Source: Burkholderiales bacterium (GTDB lineage: Bacteria; Pseudomonadota; Gammaproteobacteria; Burkholderiales; Casimicrobiaceae). Taken from it: DNA of 11,405 nucleotides. Under the pieces are notes generated by a model. That model made no database searches and was not told the DNA's origin. It worked only from the letters and a program-made list of their open reading frames with translations. The stretch is taken from positions 1 through 11,405 of the forward strand of contig JANXNO010000201.1 in assembly GCA_025354075.1 (NCBI GenBank), read 5' to 3'. Numbering within the stretch: the stretch's first letter is position 1; each line of letters begins with the position of its first letter. Made by a program: the position numbers and the translations under genes. This document shows, one piece after another, positions 5,801-11,405 of this stretch.

Positions 5801-6940
5801 ATGTTTCCTGCTTTCGATTCTGTTGGCTTCGTTTCGCCGCAAAAAATTGCGTTTGAACAGCCGATGGCCTTTGCCTCCGGCGCAACGCTTCCCCGCTACG
5901 ACCTGACGGTCGAAACCTACGGCGAACTGAACGCGGCGCGCACCAATGCCGTTCTGGTGTGCCACGCGTTATCAGGTCACCACCACGTTGCTGGTTTTTA
6001 CAAAGACGCGCCCGATCCTGCAAAAAGCGAGGGGTGGTGGGATAACCTGATCGGGCCAGGTCGCCCGCTGGACACGCGTAAATTTTTCGTGATCGGCGTG
6101 AACAATTTAGGCGGTTGCCATGGCTCCACTGGGCCGAGCACTGTCAATCCTGTGACTAACCAACGTTATGGCAGCGATTTTCCGATGGTGACGGTGACTG
6201 ATTGGGTGCGCGCGCAGGCGCGGCTGGCCGATCATTTCGGCATCGAATCGTTCGCTGCAATTTTGGGCGGCTCGCTCGGCGGCATGCAGGCGATGCAGTG
6301 GTCGATTGATTTTCCGGAGCGAGTGAGGAATGTGCTGGCGATTGCCGCTGCACCGAAGCTATCGGCAGAAAATATCGGTTTCAACGAGGTGGCGCGGCAG
6401 GCGATTCGCACCGATCCTGATTTTCATGATGGGCACTTTTATCAGTACGATGTAGTGCCGAAACGTGGCTTGCGGCTGTCGCGCATGCTCGGGCATTTGA
6501 CGTATTTGTCGGATGATTTGATGGGTGAAAAATTCGGTCGATCACTCAAAGGCGAGGACTATCAATTCGGCTTTGAGGCCGAGTTTGAGGTGGAGAAATA
6601 TCTGCGCTATCAGGGCGACAAATTCGCCGGATACTTCGATGCGAACACTTATCTTCTGATGACGCGTGCGCTCGATTATTTCGATCCAGCGCAGGCGTTC
6701 AACGGCGATCTTGCGGCGGCGTTCGCCAGGAGCACAGCTAAATATTTCATCGCTGCGTTCACCAGCGACTGGCGCTTTTCACCCGCGCGCTCGAAAGAAA
6801 TTGTCAGCGCTTTGCTGGCCAACAAACACGACGTAAGCTTCGCCGAAATTGAGTCGGTGGAGGGCCACGATTCGTTTCTTATGCCTATCCCGCAATATCA
6901 CGCACTGCTGCGCGCAACCTTCGACGGGATCAAAGTATGA
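5801..6940 (+). CDS. metX: Homoserine O-acyltransferase MetX
   Basis: MetX activates homoserine with an acyl group from acetyl-CoA or succinyl-CoA, the committed step of methionine synthesis. The 379-residue alpha/beta hydrolase has the nucleophile elbow GGSLGGMQ (156-163, Ser158), an Asp in TSDWRF (321-326, Asp323) and a His in GHDSF (355-359, His356), completing the triad. Other family blocks are [13 protein letters not shown] (53-65), GPGRPLDT (85-92), [18 protein letters not shown] (95-112) and [18 protein letters not shown] (268-285). The TSDWRF form resembles Betaproteobacterial MetX proteins annotated as succinyl-CoA users (MetXS), so the acyl donor is open. ATG 5801 fits the family start. 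A GTG at 5696 would place 35 extra residues inside leader hairpins. No Shine-Dalgarno is visible; the terminator T-run occupies that place. metW overlaps by ATGA. Control by the SAM-II leader is expected. Confidence 0.96.
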   Translation: MFPAFDSVGFVSPQKIAFEQPMAFASGATLPRYDLTVETYGELNAARTNAVLVCHALSGHHHVAGFYKDAPDPAKSEGWWDNLIGPGRPLDTRKFFVIGVNNLGGCHGSTGPSTVNPVTNQRYGSDFPMVTVTDWVRAQARLADHFGIESFAAILGGSLGGMQAMQWSIDFPERVRNVLAIAAAPKLSAENIGFNEVARQAIRTDPDFHDGHFYQYDVVPKRGLRLSRMLGHLTYLSDDLMGEKFGRSLKGEDYQFGFEAEFEVEKYLRYQGDKFAGYFDANTYLLMTRALDYFDPAQAFNGDLAAAFARSTAKYFIAAFTSDWRFSPARSKEIVSALLANKHDVSFAEIESVEGHDSFLMPIPQYHALLRATFDGIKV

Positions 6941-7551
6941 GCGCCTACGTTCGCCCAGATTTTGACGTGGTCACGGCATGGGTGCCGCAAGGCGCGTCTG
7001 TGCTTGATCTCGGCTGTGGTGACGGTGAATTGCTGGCGCGATTGCAACGCGAGCGCGGCATCAAGGGCTATGGCGTGGAGATTGACGACGCGGGCGTTCT
7101 GAAGTGTCTTGGGCGCGGACTCAACGTGTTGCAAGCCAACATTGAAGGGGGCCTGAATTTGTTCGATGACGGCGCGTTTGACGTGGTGATTTTGTCGCAG
7201 ACCTTGCAGGCGACGCGACACACCGAGGCGCTGGTGCGCGAGGTGCTGCGCGTGGGCAAAAGTGCCATCGTGACGCTGCCGAATTTCGGTCATTGGTCAG
7301 TCCGCTGGCAGCTTGGCGTCGGCGGTCGCATGCCGGTATCGAAGCGCTTGCCATATCAGTGGTACGACACGCCAAACGTCCACTTTTCAACCATCAAGGA
7401 CTTTGATGTTTTTTGCGTGGAGAAGGGGATCGCGGTCGAGCGGCGCGCGGCGCTAGCGGGTGGTCACGAAGTAACGTTTTTGCCGAACGTTCGTGGCGAG
7501 ACGGCGGTGTTTCAGATACGGGGTTCGGCGACCAGCAAATCGGCGGACTGA
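6937..7551 (+). CDS. metW: Methionine biosynthesis protein MetW
   Basis: MetW is a class I SAM-dependent methyltransferase-fold protein found next to metX in many Proteobacteria. It has been linked to methionine synthesis and reported to modulate MetX activity; the exact reaction is not settled to my knowledge. The 204-residue product shows the SAM-binding motif [14 protein letters not shown] (21-33), an acidic residue in GYGVEIDD and the motif [13 protein letters not shown]. The conserved MetW segments [15 protein letters not shown] and [19 protein letters not shown] follow. Its ATG overlaps the metX stop (ATGA), so translational coupling is likely and it shares the SAM-II-controlled transcript. 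The last ten residues are Ser/Lys-rich and probably disordered. Confidence 0.95.
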   Translation: MSAYVRPDFDVVTAWVPQGASVLDLGCGDGELLARLQRERGIKGYGVEIDDAGVLKCLGRGLNVLQANIEGGLNLFDDGAFDVVILSQTLQATRHTEALVREVLRVGKSAIVTLPNFGHWSVRWQLGVGGRMPVSKRLPYQWYDTPNVHFSTIKDFDVFCVEKGIAVERRAALAGGHEVTFLPNVRGETAVFQIRGSATSKSAD

Positions 7552-7693
7552 ACAAGTCTTGTGGAGTGGCGCATGTGGCAAACCGCCTGCCCACCAAACG
7601 TTGGCGCACGAACCATTCTCTTTCGCAACGTGATGGTGGGCATGGGGTGCCCACCCTACGCACGGCCTGCGCGCGAACCGCGACAAAGGCGGT
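7552..7693. repeat. Convergent gap with perfect GGTGGGCA hairpin
   Basis: This 142-bp region lies between the converging metW and DUF4399 genes and has no gene. GGTGGGCA (7635-7642), loop TGGGG and TGCCCACC (7648-7655) form a perfect 8-bp stem. GCCCACC occurs once more about 60 bp upstream, near 7589-7595. There is no U-tract on either strand, so it is not a canonical terminator. The motif resembles dispersed GTGGGC/GCCCAC hairpin repeats common between genes in Proteobacteria, but copy number cannot be judged here. Confidence 0.5.
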
Positions 7694-8203
7694 TTATTTC
7701 ACCGTAATCGTGATCCGCTCGCTCATCACCACGGGGTGATGCGGGATGTGGTTCTGGTCGCCCATCAGCAGTTGCAGCGTGTGTTGCCCGGGCTTCATCT
7801 CTAACGTAACTTCGGTTTGACCGAGGCCAAAATGGCGGTGCTGATCGCTGGTTGGAATCGGCGCATTGACATCCAGCTCAGCCACGTCAACCAGCAGATG
7901 ATGATGCCCCGTGCCGGCCTTTTCGATGCCGGCAGGCGCTACGCCCATGCCGCGCAGCCCGAACTGGATCAGCACCGGAGAGCTGACCGTTTCGCCGCTC
8001 TTCAGATTAACAAAGTACAACGACGAGCCCGGTGTTGCCGTGACCTTCACGTAGCCCGCTGCCAGCGTCGGCGTACTGACATTCACCTTCATCGGCGCGG
8101 TCGGCGCGACGCTCATGACCGGTGCCTGATTATTGGCGCATCCGGCCAAACCGACCACTGCTGCGACCGCAACGGCCGCACAACTCATCAACGAAGATTT
8201 CAT
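7694..8203 (-). CDS. DUF4399 periplasmic lipoprotein
   Basis: Function unknown. The 169-residue precursor starts MKSSLMSCAAVAVAAVVGLAGC, a signal peptide with lipobox LAGC (lipidated Cys22), so the mature protein is membrane-anchored and probably periplasmic. The remainder matches my memory of the DUF4399 family: YFVNLKSGETVSSPVLIQFGL (63-83), GTGHHHLLVDV (97-107), QHRHFGLGQT (121-130) and a C-terminal block with QHTLQLLMGDQNHIPHH (140-156) and MSERITI. Nine histidines cluster in these blocks (100-102, 122, 124, 141, 152, 155-156), which suggests metal binding; this is an inference. The start at 8203 has AGGAG 7-8 nt upstream and gives a clean signal peptide; an in-frame upstream ATG at 8308 would add 35 unlikely residues. 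The gene diverges from sodC across 218 bp and converges on metW. Confidence 0.88.
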   Translation of the reverse strand: MKSSLMSCAAVAVAAVVGLAGCANNQAPVMSVAPTAPMKVNVSTPTLAAGYVKVTATPGSSLYFVNLKSGETVSSPVLIQFGLRGMGVAPAGIEKAGTGHHHLLVDVAELDVNAPIPTSDQHRHFGLGQTEVTLEMKPGQHTLQLLMGDQNHIPHHPVVMSERITITVK

Positions 8204-8421
8204 TTTTTGGACTCCTAAGGAGCGAGTAGCGTAGCAGGTCAAACCAGCCGGAGCAAGGCGCGTCGAGCACTGCTTACCCGGTGCCTCGACAGCAGAAAAT
8301 TTGTCCAACCGTGCCCGTCAATCCTGAGTTTATTTGTCGCGCAACGTTTAGCATTGCGCATCGCAAAAACGGCCATTCGCAGTGCAACGCGACACTCGCC
8401 GCTCAAAAAGGAGACTCTCTC
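8204..8421. other. Divergent intergenic region, DUF4399 gene / sodC
   Basis: This 218-bp region must hold the promoters of both lipoprotein genes. Shine-Dalgarno elements are clear at each end: AGGAG on the - strand near 8212-8216 and AAGGAG on the + strand at 8408-8412. An interrupted inverted repeat lies at about 8258-8286: TCGAG-CAC on the left and GTG-C-CTCGA on the right, with one bulged C. It could be an operator or an RNA stem. I could not fix a convincing -35/-10 pair on either strand. Confidence 0.4.
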
Positions 8422-8988
8422 GTGACCCGAAACTTCACCCTCGCCAGCGCCGTCGCTGCCACGTTTTTCATCGCTGGCTGTCAGAGCATGCTCGATGAAA
8501 AGAAGCCCGTCGTCGCCATCGCTGAGATGAGACCCACGACGGCAGCAGCAGCATCGGGACTCACGCCAAGCGGGCTCGTCACGTTCACGCAGGTCGGCAC
8601 CAATCGCGTGCTGGTGAAGGCGGTGATCAGTGGGCTCAAGCCGCATGCAGAACACGGCTTCCACGTGCACGCCGTGCCCGACTGCTCAGGCGACGGCATG
8701 AAGACGGGTGGCCATTTCAACCCCGACGGCCATCCGCACAATGATCCGTCGCACATCCTGCGTCACGCCGGGGCGATGTTCAACATCAAGGCCGACGAAA
8801 ACGGCGTGGGTACCACGCGGCAAGAGGTGGACACGATCACACTGACGCCGGGGCGCTACAGCATCATCGGCATGCCGCTGATCACCCATCGCGACCCGGA
8901 TGATTACGTGTCGCAGCCACTCGGCAACGCGGGGCCGCGAGTTAGCTGCGGCGTGATCAAACTTGAAACGGTCACTGTTGCGAAGTAA
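8422..8988 (+). CDS. sodC: Cu/Zn superoxide dismutase-like lipoprotein
   Basis: This is a periplasmic Cu/Zn superoxide dismutase family protein, expected to convert superoxide to peroxide and oxygen. The 188-residue precursor has a lipobox signal (FIAGC, Cys20). Conserved elements are GFHVHAVPDC (79-88; copper ligands His81 and His83, disulfide Cys88), GGHFNP (96-101; bridging His98), HPHNDP (104-109), RHAG (114-117; His115), ITHRDPDDY (154-162; His156) and GNAGPRVSCGVI (168-179; active-site Arg173, Cys176). One change stands out. After HAG the family has Asp as a zinc ligand (H-x-G-D), but here the residue is Ala118. Zinc binding, and so stability or activity, may be altered. The start is GTG 8422, with AAGGAG 9 nt upstream. 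An in-frame ATG at 8281 would add 47 residues in front of the signal peptide. It is divergent from the DUF4399 gene and ends before a strong terminator. Confidence 0.9.
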   Translation: MTRNFTLASAVAATFFIAGCQSMLDEKKPVVAIAEMRPTTAAAASGLTPSGLVTFTQVGTNRVLVKAVISGLKPHAEHGFHVHAVPDCSGDGMKTGGHFNPDGHPHNDPSHILRHAGAMFNIKADENGVGTTRQEVDTITLTPGRYSIIGMPLITHRDPDDYVSQPLGNAGPRVSCGVIKLETVTVAK

Positions 8989-9030
8989 TCAGCTTTGAGC
9001 TAAACGCGAGGCGCTACGGGGGCTTAACGT

Positions 9031-9064
9031 AATAAAAGCCATAAGTCGACTTATGGCTTTTATT
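9031..9064. terminator. Perfect palindromic bidirectional terminator
   Basis: AATAAAAGCCATAAG (9031-9045) and its exact complement (9050-9064) enclose a TCGA loop, a 15-bp perfect stem. On each strand the 3' arm is rich in T (CTTTTATTTG on +, CTTTTATT on -), so it can stop transcription from both sides. It sits 42 bp after the sodC stop and serves the converging flavodoxin/pirin transcript as well. Confidence 0.9.
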
Positions 9065-9114
9065 TGCTTTAAGCGCACGTTGAATGGGGCTTTTGTAGAA
9101 AAGCTGTAGCGATA

Positions 9115-9157
9115 GCGTGGGCAACTTGTTACCCACGCGTCGCGTCTATCAGCGACG
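9115..9157. repeat. Two adjacent hairpins 3' of flavodoxin gene
   Basis: GCGTGGG (9115-9121) pairs with CCCACGC (9132-9138) across a 10-nt loop. CGTCGC (9138-9143) pairs with GCGACG (9152-9157) across an 8-nt loop. They sit just beyond the stop of the - strand flavodoxin gene, without a U-tract. They may protect the 3' end of the transcript or be remnants of a dispersed repeat. The first shares the GTGGG/CCCAC theme with the hairpin at 7635-7655. Confidence 0.45.
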
Positions 9158-9171
9158 AGGCGCTCGGCGGC

Positions 9172-9735
9172 TTACGCAGCGTTTTTAACCGCGAATTGCG
9201 CAACCCGCGCACCAAATGCTTCGGCTGTTTTGAAGTCGCTGGCGGCGATGCCTTCCACGCCCTGATCAGCGTTAGCTTGTGACATCAGACCGGTGGCCGA
9301 ACCCAGGCGGTTCAAGTCTTCGATGCTGCCCTTGCTGTTGTTGTTGCCGGGCATCATGCCAGTGCCGACCCAAATCATGCCTTGCTGCATGGCAAAGGTC
9401 ACAAACTGGTTCAACGTCGACAGCTTGTCGCCAGATTGCGAAGCGGACACAGTGAAACCGGCGGCAATTTTGTCTTTCCAGCCCATCGTGAACCAGACCT
9501 TCGAGGATGCGTCCATGAACGCTTTCATCGGGGCTGAGGCCGAGCCCATGTACGTTGGCGCGCCGAAGATGATCGCGTCAGCTTTGGCCAACGTGTCCCA
9601 GCTCGTGTCCGCGTCAGCGACGCTGATGAAGTGCGCCGTGACGCCCGCAACGCTCGCGACGCCTTTGTTGACCGCCTCAGCAATAGCCTTGGTGTGGCCG
9701 TAGCCGGAGTGATAAACGATTGCAACTGATGCCAT
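9172..9735 (-). CDS. Flavodoxin-fold NAD(P)H oxidoreductase, WrbA-like
   Basis: This is a cytosolic FMN-binding flavodoxin-fold protein, probably an NAD(P)H-dependent quinone or FMN reductase. The 187-residue sequence begins with strand 1 and the FMN phosphate loop, VAIVYHSGYGHTKAIAEAV (4-22). It then has AIIFGAPTYMGSASAPMKAFMD (54-75), the second FMN-contact region, and a WKDKIAAGFTVSASQSGDK segment (about 86-104). It is shorter than WrbA (about 198) and lacks WrbA's GTGGGQE loop, so I describe it as WrbA-like and give no symbol. The ATG at 9735 has AAGGAA on the - strand about 6 nt upstream. It lies 33 bp after the pirin stop on the same strand, so the two almost certainly form an operon. 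Co-expression with pirin suggests a role against quinones or other electrophiles; that is an inference. Confidence 0.9.
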   Translation of the reverse strand: MASVAIVYHSGYGHTKAIAEAVNKGVASVAGVTAHFISVADADTSWDTLAKADAIIFGAPTYMGSASAPMKAFMDASSKVWFTMGWKDKIAAGFTVSASQSGDKLSTLNQFVTFAMQQGMIWVGTGMMPGNNNSKGSIEDLNRLGSATGLMSQANADQGVEGIAASDFKTAEAFGARVAQFAVKNAA

Positions 9736-9768
9736 GATGATTCCTTCGAGGAGTGAGGAGTGAAAAAA

Positions 9769-10476
9769 TTATTGGAATTGACCGAGATCAAACAGCAGCA
9801 CTTCGGCCTGCTCGCCATCGTCGATGGTTACTGACGATTCGCGTTCGATCTTGACCGCGTCACCAGCGTTCAACGCCACGCCGTTGACTGTGACCGCGCC
9901 ACGCGCCACGTGTACATAAACCTGACGCCCAGCTGCCACCGCGTGCGTAGTTGATTCCGCCCCGTCGAACAGCCCGGCATACATCAGCGCGTCCTGCTGA
10001 ATCGTCACCGATCCCTGCGCGCCGTCGGGCGACGCCACCAGCCGCAGTTTGCCGCGCTTGTCTGCCGCGTCGTAAAACTTCTGCTCGTACGACGCAGGCC
10101 CACCGGTGCGATTCGGGATGATCCAGATTTGCAGCAGATGCGTGCGCTCGTCTTTGCGGGGGTTGAATTCACTGTGCCGGATGCCGGTACCCGCGCTCAT
10201 GCGCTGCACCTCGCCGGGAATGATTTCGCCGTTGTTGCCGAGCGAATCCTTGTGCGCCACTGCGCCTTCGAGCACGTAGGTGATGATCTCCATGTCCTTG
10301 TGGCCATGCGTGCCAAAGCCCTGCCCCGGCGCGATGTAGTCGTCATTGATTACGCGCAGCGGCCCGAAATGCACATGCTGGTCGTCCTGATATTCAGCAA
10401 ACGAGAAGCTGAATCGGCTTTGCAGCCAGCCGTGGTCGGCTTGTCCGCGGTCTTCGGATTTTCTGACTGTCAGCAT
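9769..10476 (-). CDS. Pirin family protein, YhhW-like
   Basis: Pirins are bicupin proteins; the E. coli homologue YhhW has quercetin 2,3-dioxygenase activity in vitro, while cellular roles vary. The 235-residue product keeps the four metal ligands at the YhhW positions: His57 and His59 in GTHGHKDMEI, and His101 and Glu103 in GIRHSEFN. The first cupin core reads HGHKDMEIITYVLEGAVAHKDS...G, and the second half (about 120-235) is the degenerate cupin ending in EVLLFDLGQFQ. The start at 10476 is set by family homology (MLTVRKSEDRG) and by AGGAAA on the - strand just upstream. An in-frame ATG at 10569 would cross the promoter region. The gene is divergent from a LysR regulator (104 bp) and co-directional with the flavodoxin gene. 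It is likely cytosolic and regulated by the neighbouring LysR protein. Confidence 0.95.
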   Translation of the reverse strand: MLTVRKSEDRGQADHGWLQSRFSFSFAEYQDDQHVHFGPLRVINDDYIAPGQGFGTHGHKDMEIITYVLEGAVAHKDSLGNNGEIIPGEVQRMSAGTGIRHSEFNPRKDERTHLLQIWIIPNRTGGPASYEQKFYDAADKRGKLRLVASPDGAQGSVTIQQDALMYAGLFDGAESTTHAVAAGRQVYVHVARGAVTVNGVALNAGDAVKIERESSVTIDDGEQAEVLLFDLGQFQ

Positions 10477-10496
10477 GATGATTTCCTTTTGGGTTG

Positions 10497-10519
10497 CGTT
10501 CAACACAGAACGAATTATG
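10497..10519 (-). promoter_or_regulatory. Probable pirin -10 and overlapping operator
   Basis: On the - strand CATAAT (10519-10514) matches five of six bases of a -10 element. Directly downstream, around the expected start of transcription, lies the inverted repeat CGTTC-N6-GAACG (10497-10512). A regulator bound there would cover the start site. The -35 is not clear. A related GTTC...GAAC element occurs at 10564-10580. Confidence 0.45.
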
Positions 10520-10563
10520 GCGATCAACAACGGGGCACATAAGCTTGCAGAACTGACGTACTT

Positions 10564-10580
10564 GTTCAAAAATATCGAAC
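10564..10580. promoter_or_regulatory. GTTC-N9-GAAC palindrome at LysR gene start
   Basis: GTTC (10564-10567) and GAAC (10577-10580) flank AAAAATATC and include a T-N11-A arrangement, the usual LysR-family binding pattern. The site touches the LysR ATG at 10581, which fits autoregulation. A possible LysR-gene promoter, TTGCAG (10545-10550) with AAAAAT (10568-10573) at 17-bp spacing, overlaps it. This is a prediction from symmetry only. Confidence 0.45.
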
Positions 10581-11405
10581 ATGTTGAAAATAACGCTCGA
10601 ATCGCTGGAAATCCTCGACGCCATCGCGCGCCACGGCAGTTTTGGCCGCGCAGCAGAGGAGCTGGGCCGCGTGCCGTCCGCCATCACCTACGCCGTGCGC
10701 AAACTGGAGGACGATCTCGATACGCTGATCTTTGACCGCTCGGGCTACCGCGCTGAACTCACGGCCAGCGGGAAAGTGTTGCTGGAACAGGGTCGCGCGT
10801 TGCTGCTGCAGGCCGACCAGCTGCAATCGCAAATCGCCCAAACCGCCAACGGCTGGGAACTGGAGCTCTCCGTCGTGCTAGACGCGATCCTGCCGTGGTG
10901 CTGGTTGCAGCCACACGTTGAAGCCTATTATCGCGACACTTGTTCAGCAAAATTGCGCATCAATGAGGAGACTCTCGCCGGTTCCTGGGATGCGTTGCTC
11001 GACGGTCGAGCTGACCTTGTGATTGGTGCATGCAGCGATCCACCGTCGGGCGTAGGTATCAGCACGCAGCCGCTGTTCAACGTGTCGTTCACCTACTGTG
11101 TGGCACCTGCTCACCCGCTCGCCGAAGTGCCGGAGCCGATCAGCGACGAACAGGTCAAGACACACCGCGCCATCGTGCTCGGCGACAGCGCGCGCCGTCT
11201 GCCGCTGCGCACCAGTGGCTTGCTCTCGGGGCAGGACACGCTGGTGGTACCTTCGATGAAGGCGAAGATCGACGCGCAGATTGCCGGTCTCGGCAGCGGT
11301 TATCTCGCGAACTGGTTCGCGCGCCCCTACCTGCGCGACAAAACACTCATCAGTAAACGTATCAGCGACACCAAGCCGGTCGGTGGTGTCGTGATCGCTT
11401 GGAAG
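10581..11405 (+). CDS. LysR-family regulator, partial at right edge
   Basis: This is a LysR-type transcriptional regulator. The frame is open from ATG 10581 to the end of the window without a stop: 275 residues are visible and roughly 20-30 more are expected. The N-terminal winged helix-turn-helix is clear: LESLEILDAIARHGSFGRAA (6-25), then SAITYAVRKLEDDL (33-46) and FDRSGYRAELTASGKVLLEQG (51-71). A linker helix follows to about residue 90. The effector domain then begins (LELSVVLDAILPW; DALLDGRADLVIGA; PLFNVSFTYCVAPAHPLA). No Shine-Dalgarno is seen; a palindrome abuts the start codon. It is divergent from pirin by 104 bp, the usual arrangement for a LysR protein and its target. The predicted target is the pirin-flavodoxin operon and its own promoter. 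The inducer cannot be told from sequence. Confidence 0.93.
   Translation, partial: MLKITLESLEILDAIARHGSFGRAAEELGRVPSAITYAVRKLEDDLDTLIFDRSGYRAELTASGKVLLEQGRALLLQADQLQSQIAQTANGWELELSVVLDAILPWCWLQPHVEAYYRDTCSAKLRINEETLAGSWDALLDGRADLVIGACSDPPSGVGISTQPLFNVSFTYCVAPAHPLAEVPEPISDEQVKTHRAIVLGDSARRLPLRTSGLLSGQDTLVVPSMKAKIDAQIAGLGSGYLANWFARPYLRDKTLISKRISDTKPVGGVVIAWK

Noticed and set aside
7413..7739. + strand open frame across the metW 3' end and the convergent gap
   Set aside because: It overlaps metW in another frame, shows no domain and runs through a hairpin repeat.
10475..10735. + strand open frame at the LysR gene start
   Set aside because: It runs in a different frame from the true LysR helix-turn-helix (ATG 10581) and its product is low-information Arg/Ala sequence.

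Overview
The window reads as a chromosomal housekeeping segment of a betaproteobacterium, most likely of the order Burkholderiales. Support: the block gshB - mannose-type PTS IIA - ptsH - ptsI, the overlapping pair metX-metW, the protein sequences themselves, and a moderately GC-rich composition. I see no phage, IS, CRISPR, tRNA or rRNA genes. The species cannot be named from this sequence.

Layout. Positions 1-179 are a short non-coding leader. Then on the + strand: pyrE (180-833), a secreted DUF4124-type protein (about 886-1641), gshB (1795-2739), a PTS IIA protein (2892-3347), ptsH (3426-3695), ptsI (3812-5572), a riboswitch-controlled leader (about 5600-5800), metX (5801-6940) and metW (6937-7551, overlapping metX by ATGA). 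On the - strand is a DUF4399 lipoprotein gene (8203-7694), divergent from a Cu/Zn superoxide dismutase-like lipoprotein gene (+, 8422-8988). A perfect 34-bp palindromic bidirectional terminator (9031-9064) separates sodC from a convergent - strand pair, pirin (10476-9769) and a flavodoxin-fold oxidoreductase (9735-9172). Divergent from pirin is a LysR-type regulator gene (+, from 10581) that runs off the right edge of the window.

How it works together. The PTS genes give a phosphorelay (EI, HPr, IIA-Man) with no IIB/IIC transporter genes here, which fits the regulatory PTS of Betaproteobacteria; HPr keeps both His15 and Ser46. metX-metW starts methionine synthesis from homoserine. Its leader carries a SAM-II-class aptamer with an unusually long hairpin-bearing loop, followed by a strong intrinsic terminator 8 nt before the metX start codon. 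A 10-nt segment of the aptamer core is perfectly complementary to the 5' arm of that terminator. The sequence therefore encodes a complete two-state transcriptional switch, the strongest observation in the window. The right-hand third is a redox and stress neighbourhood: two divergent periplasmic lipoproteins (DUF4399 and a SodC that lacks the usual Asp metal ligand), then a LysR / pirin / flavodoxin-type reductase module with two GTTC...GAAC palindromes between the divergent genes.
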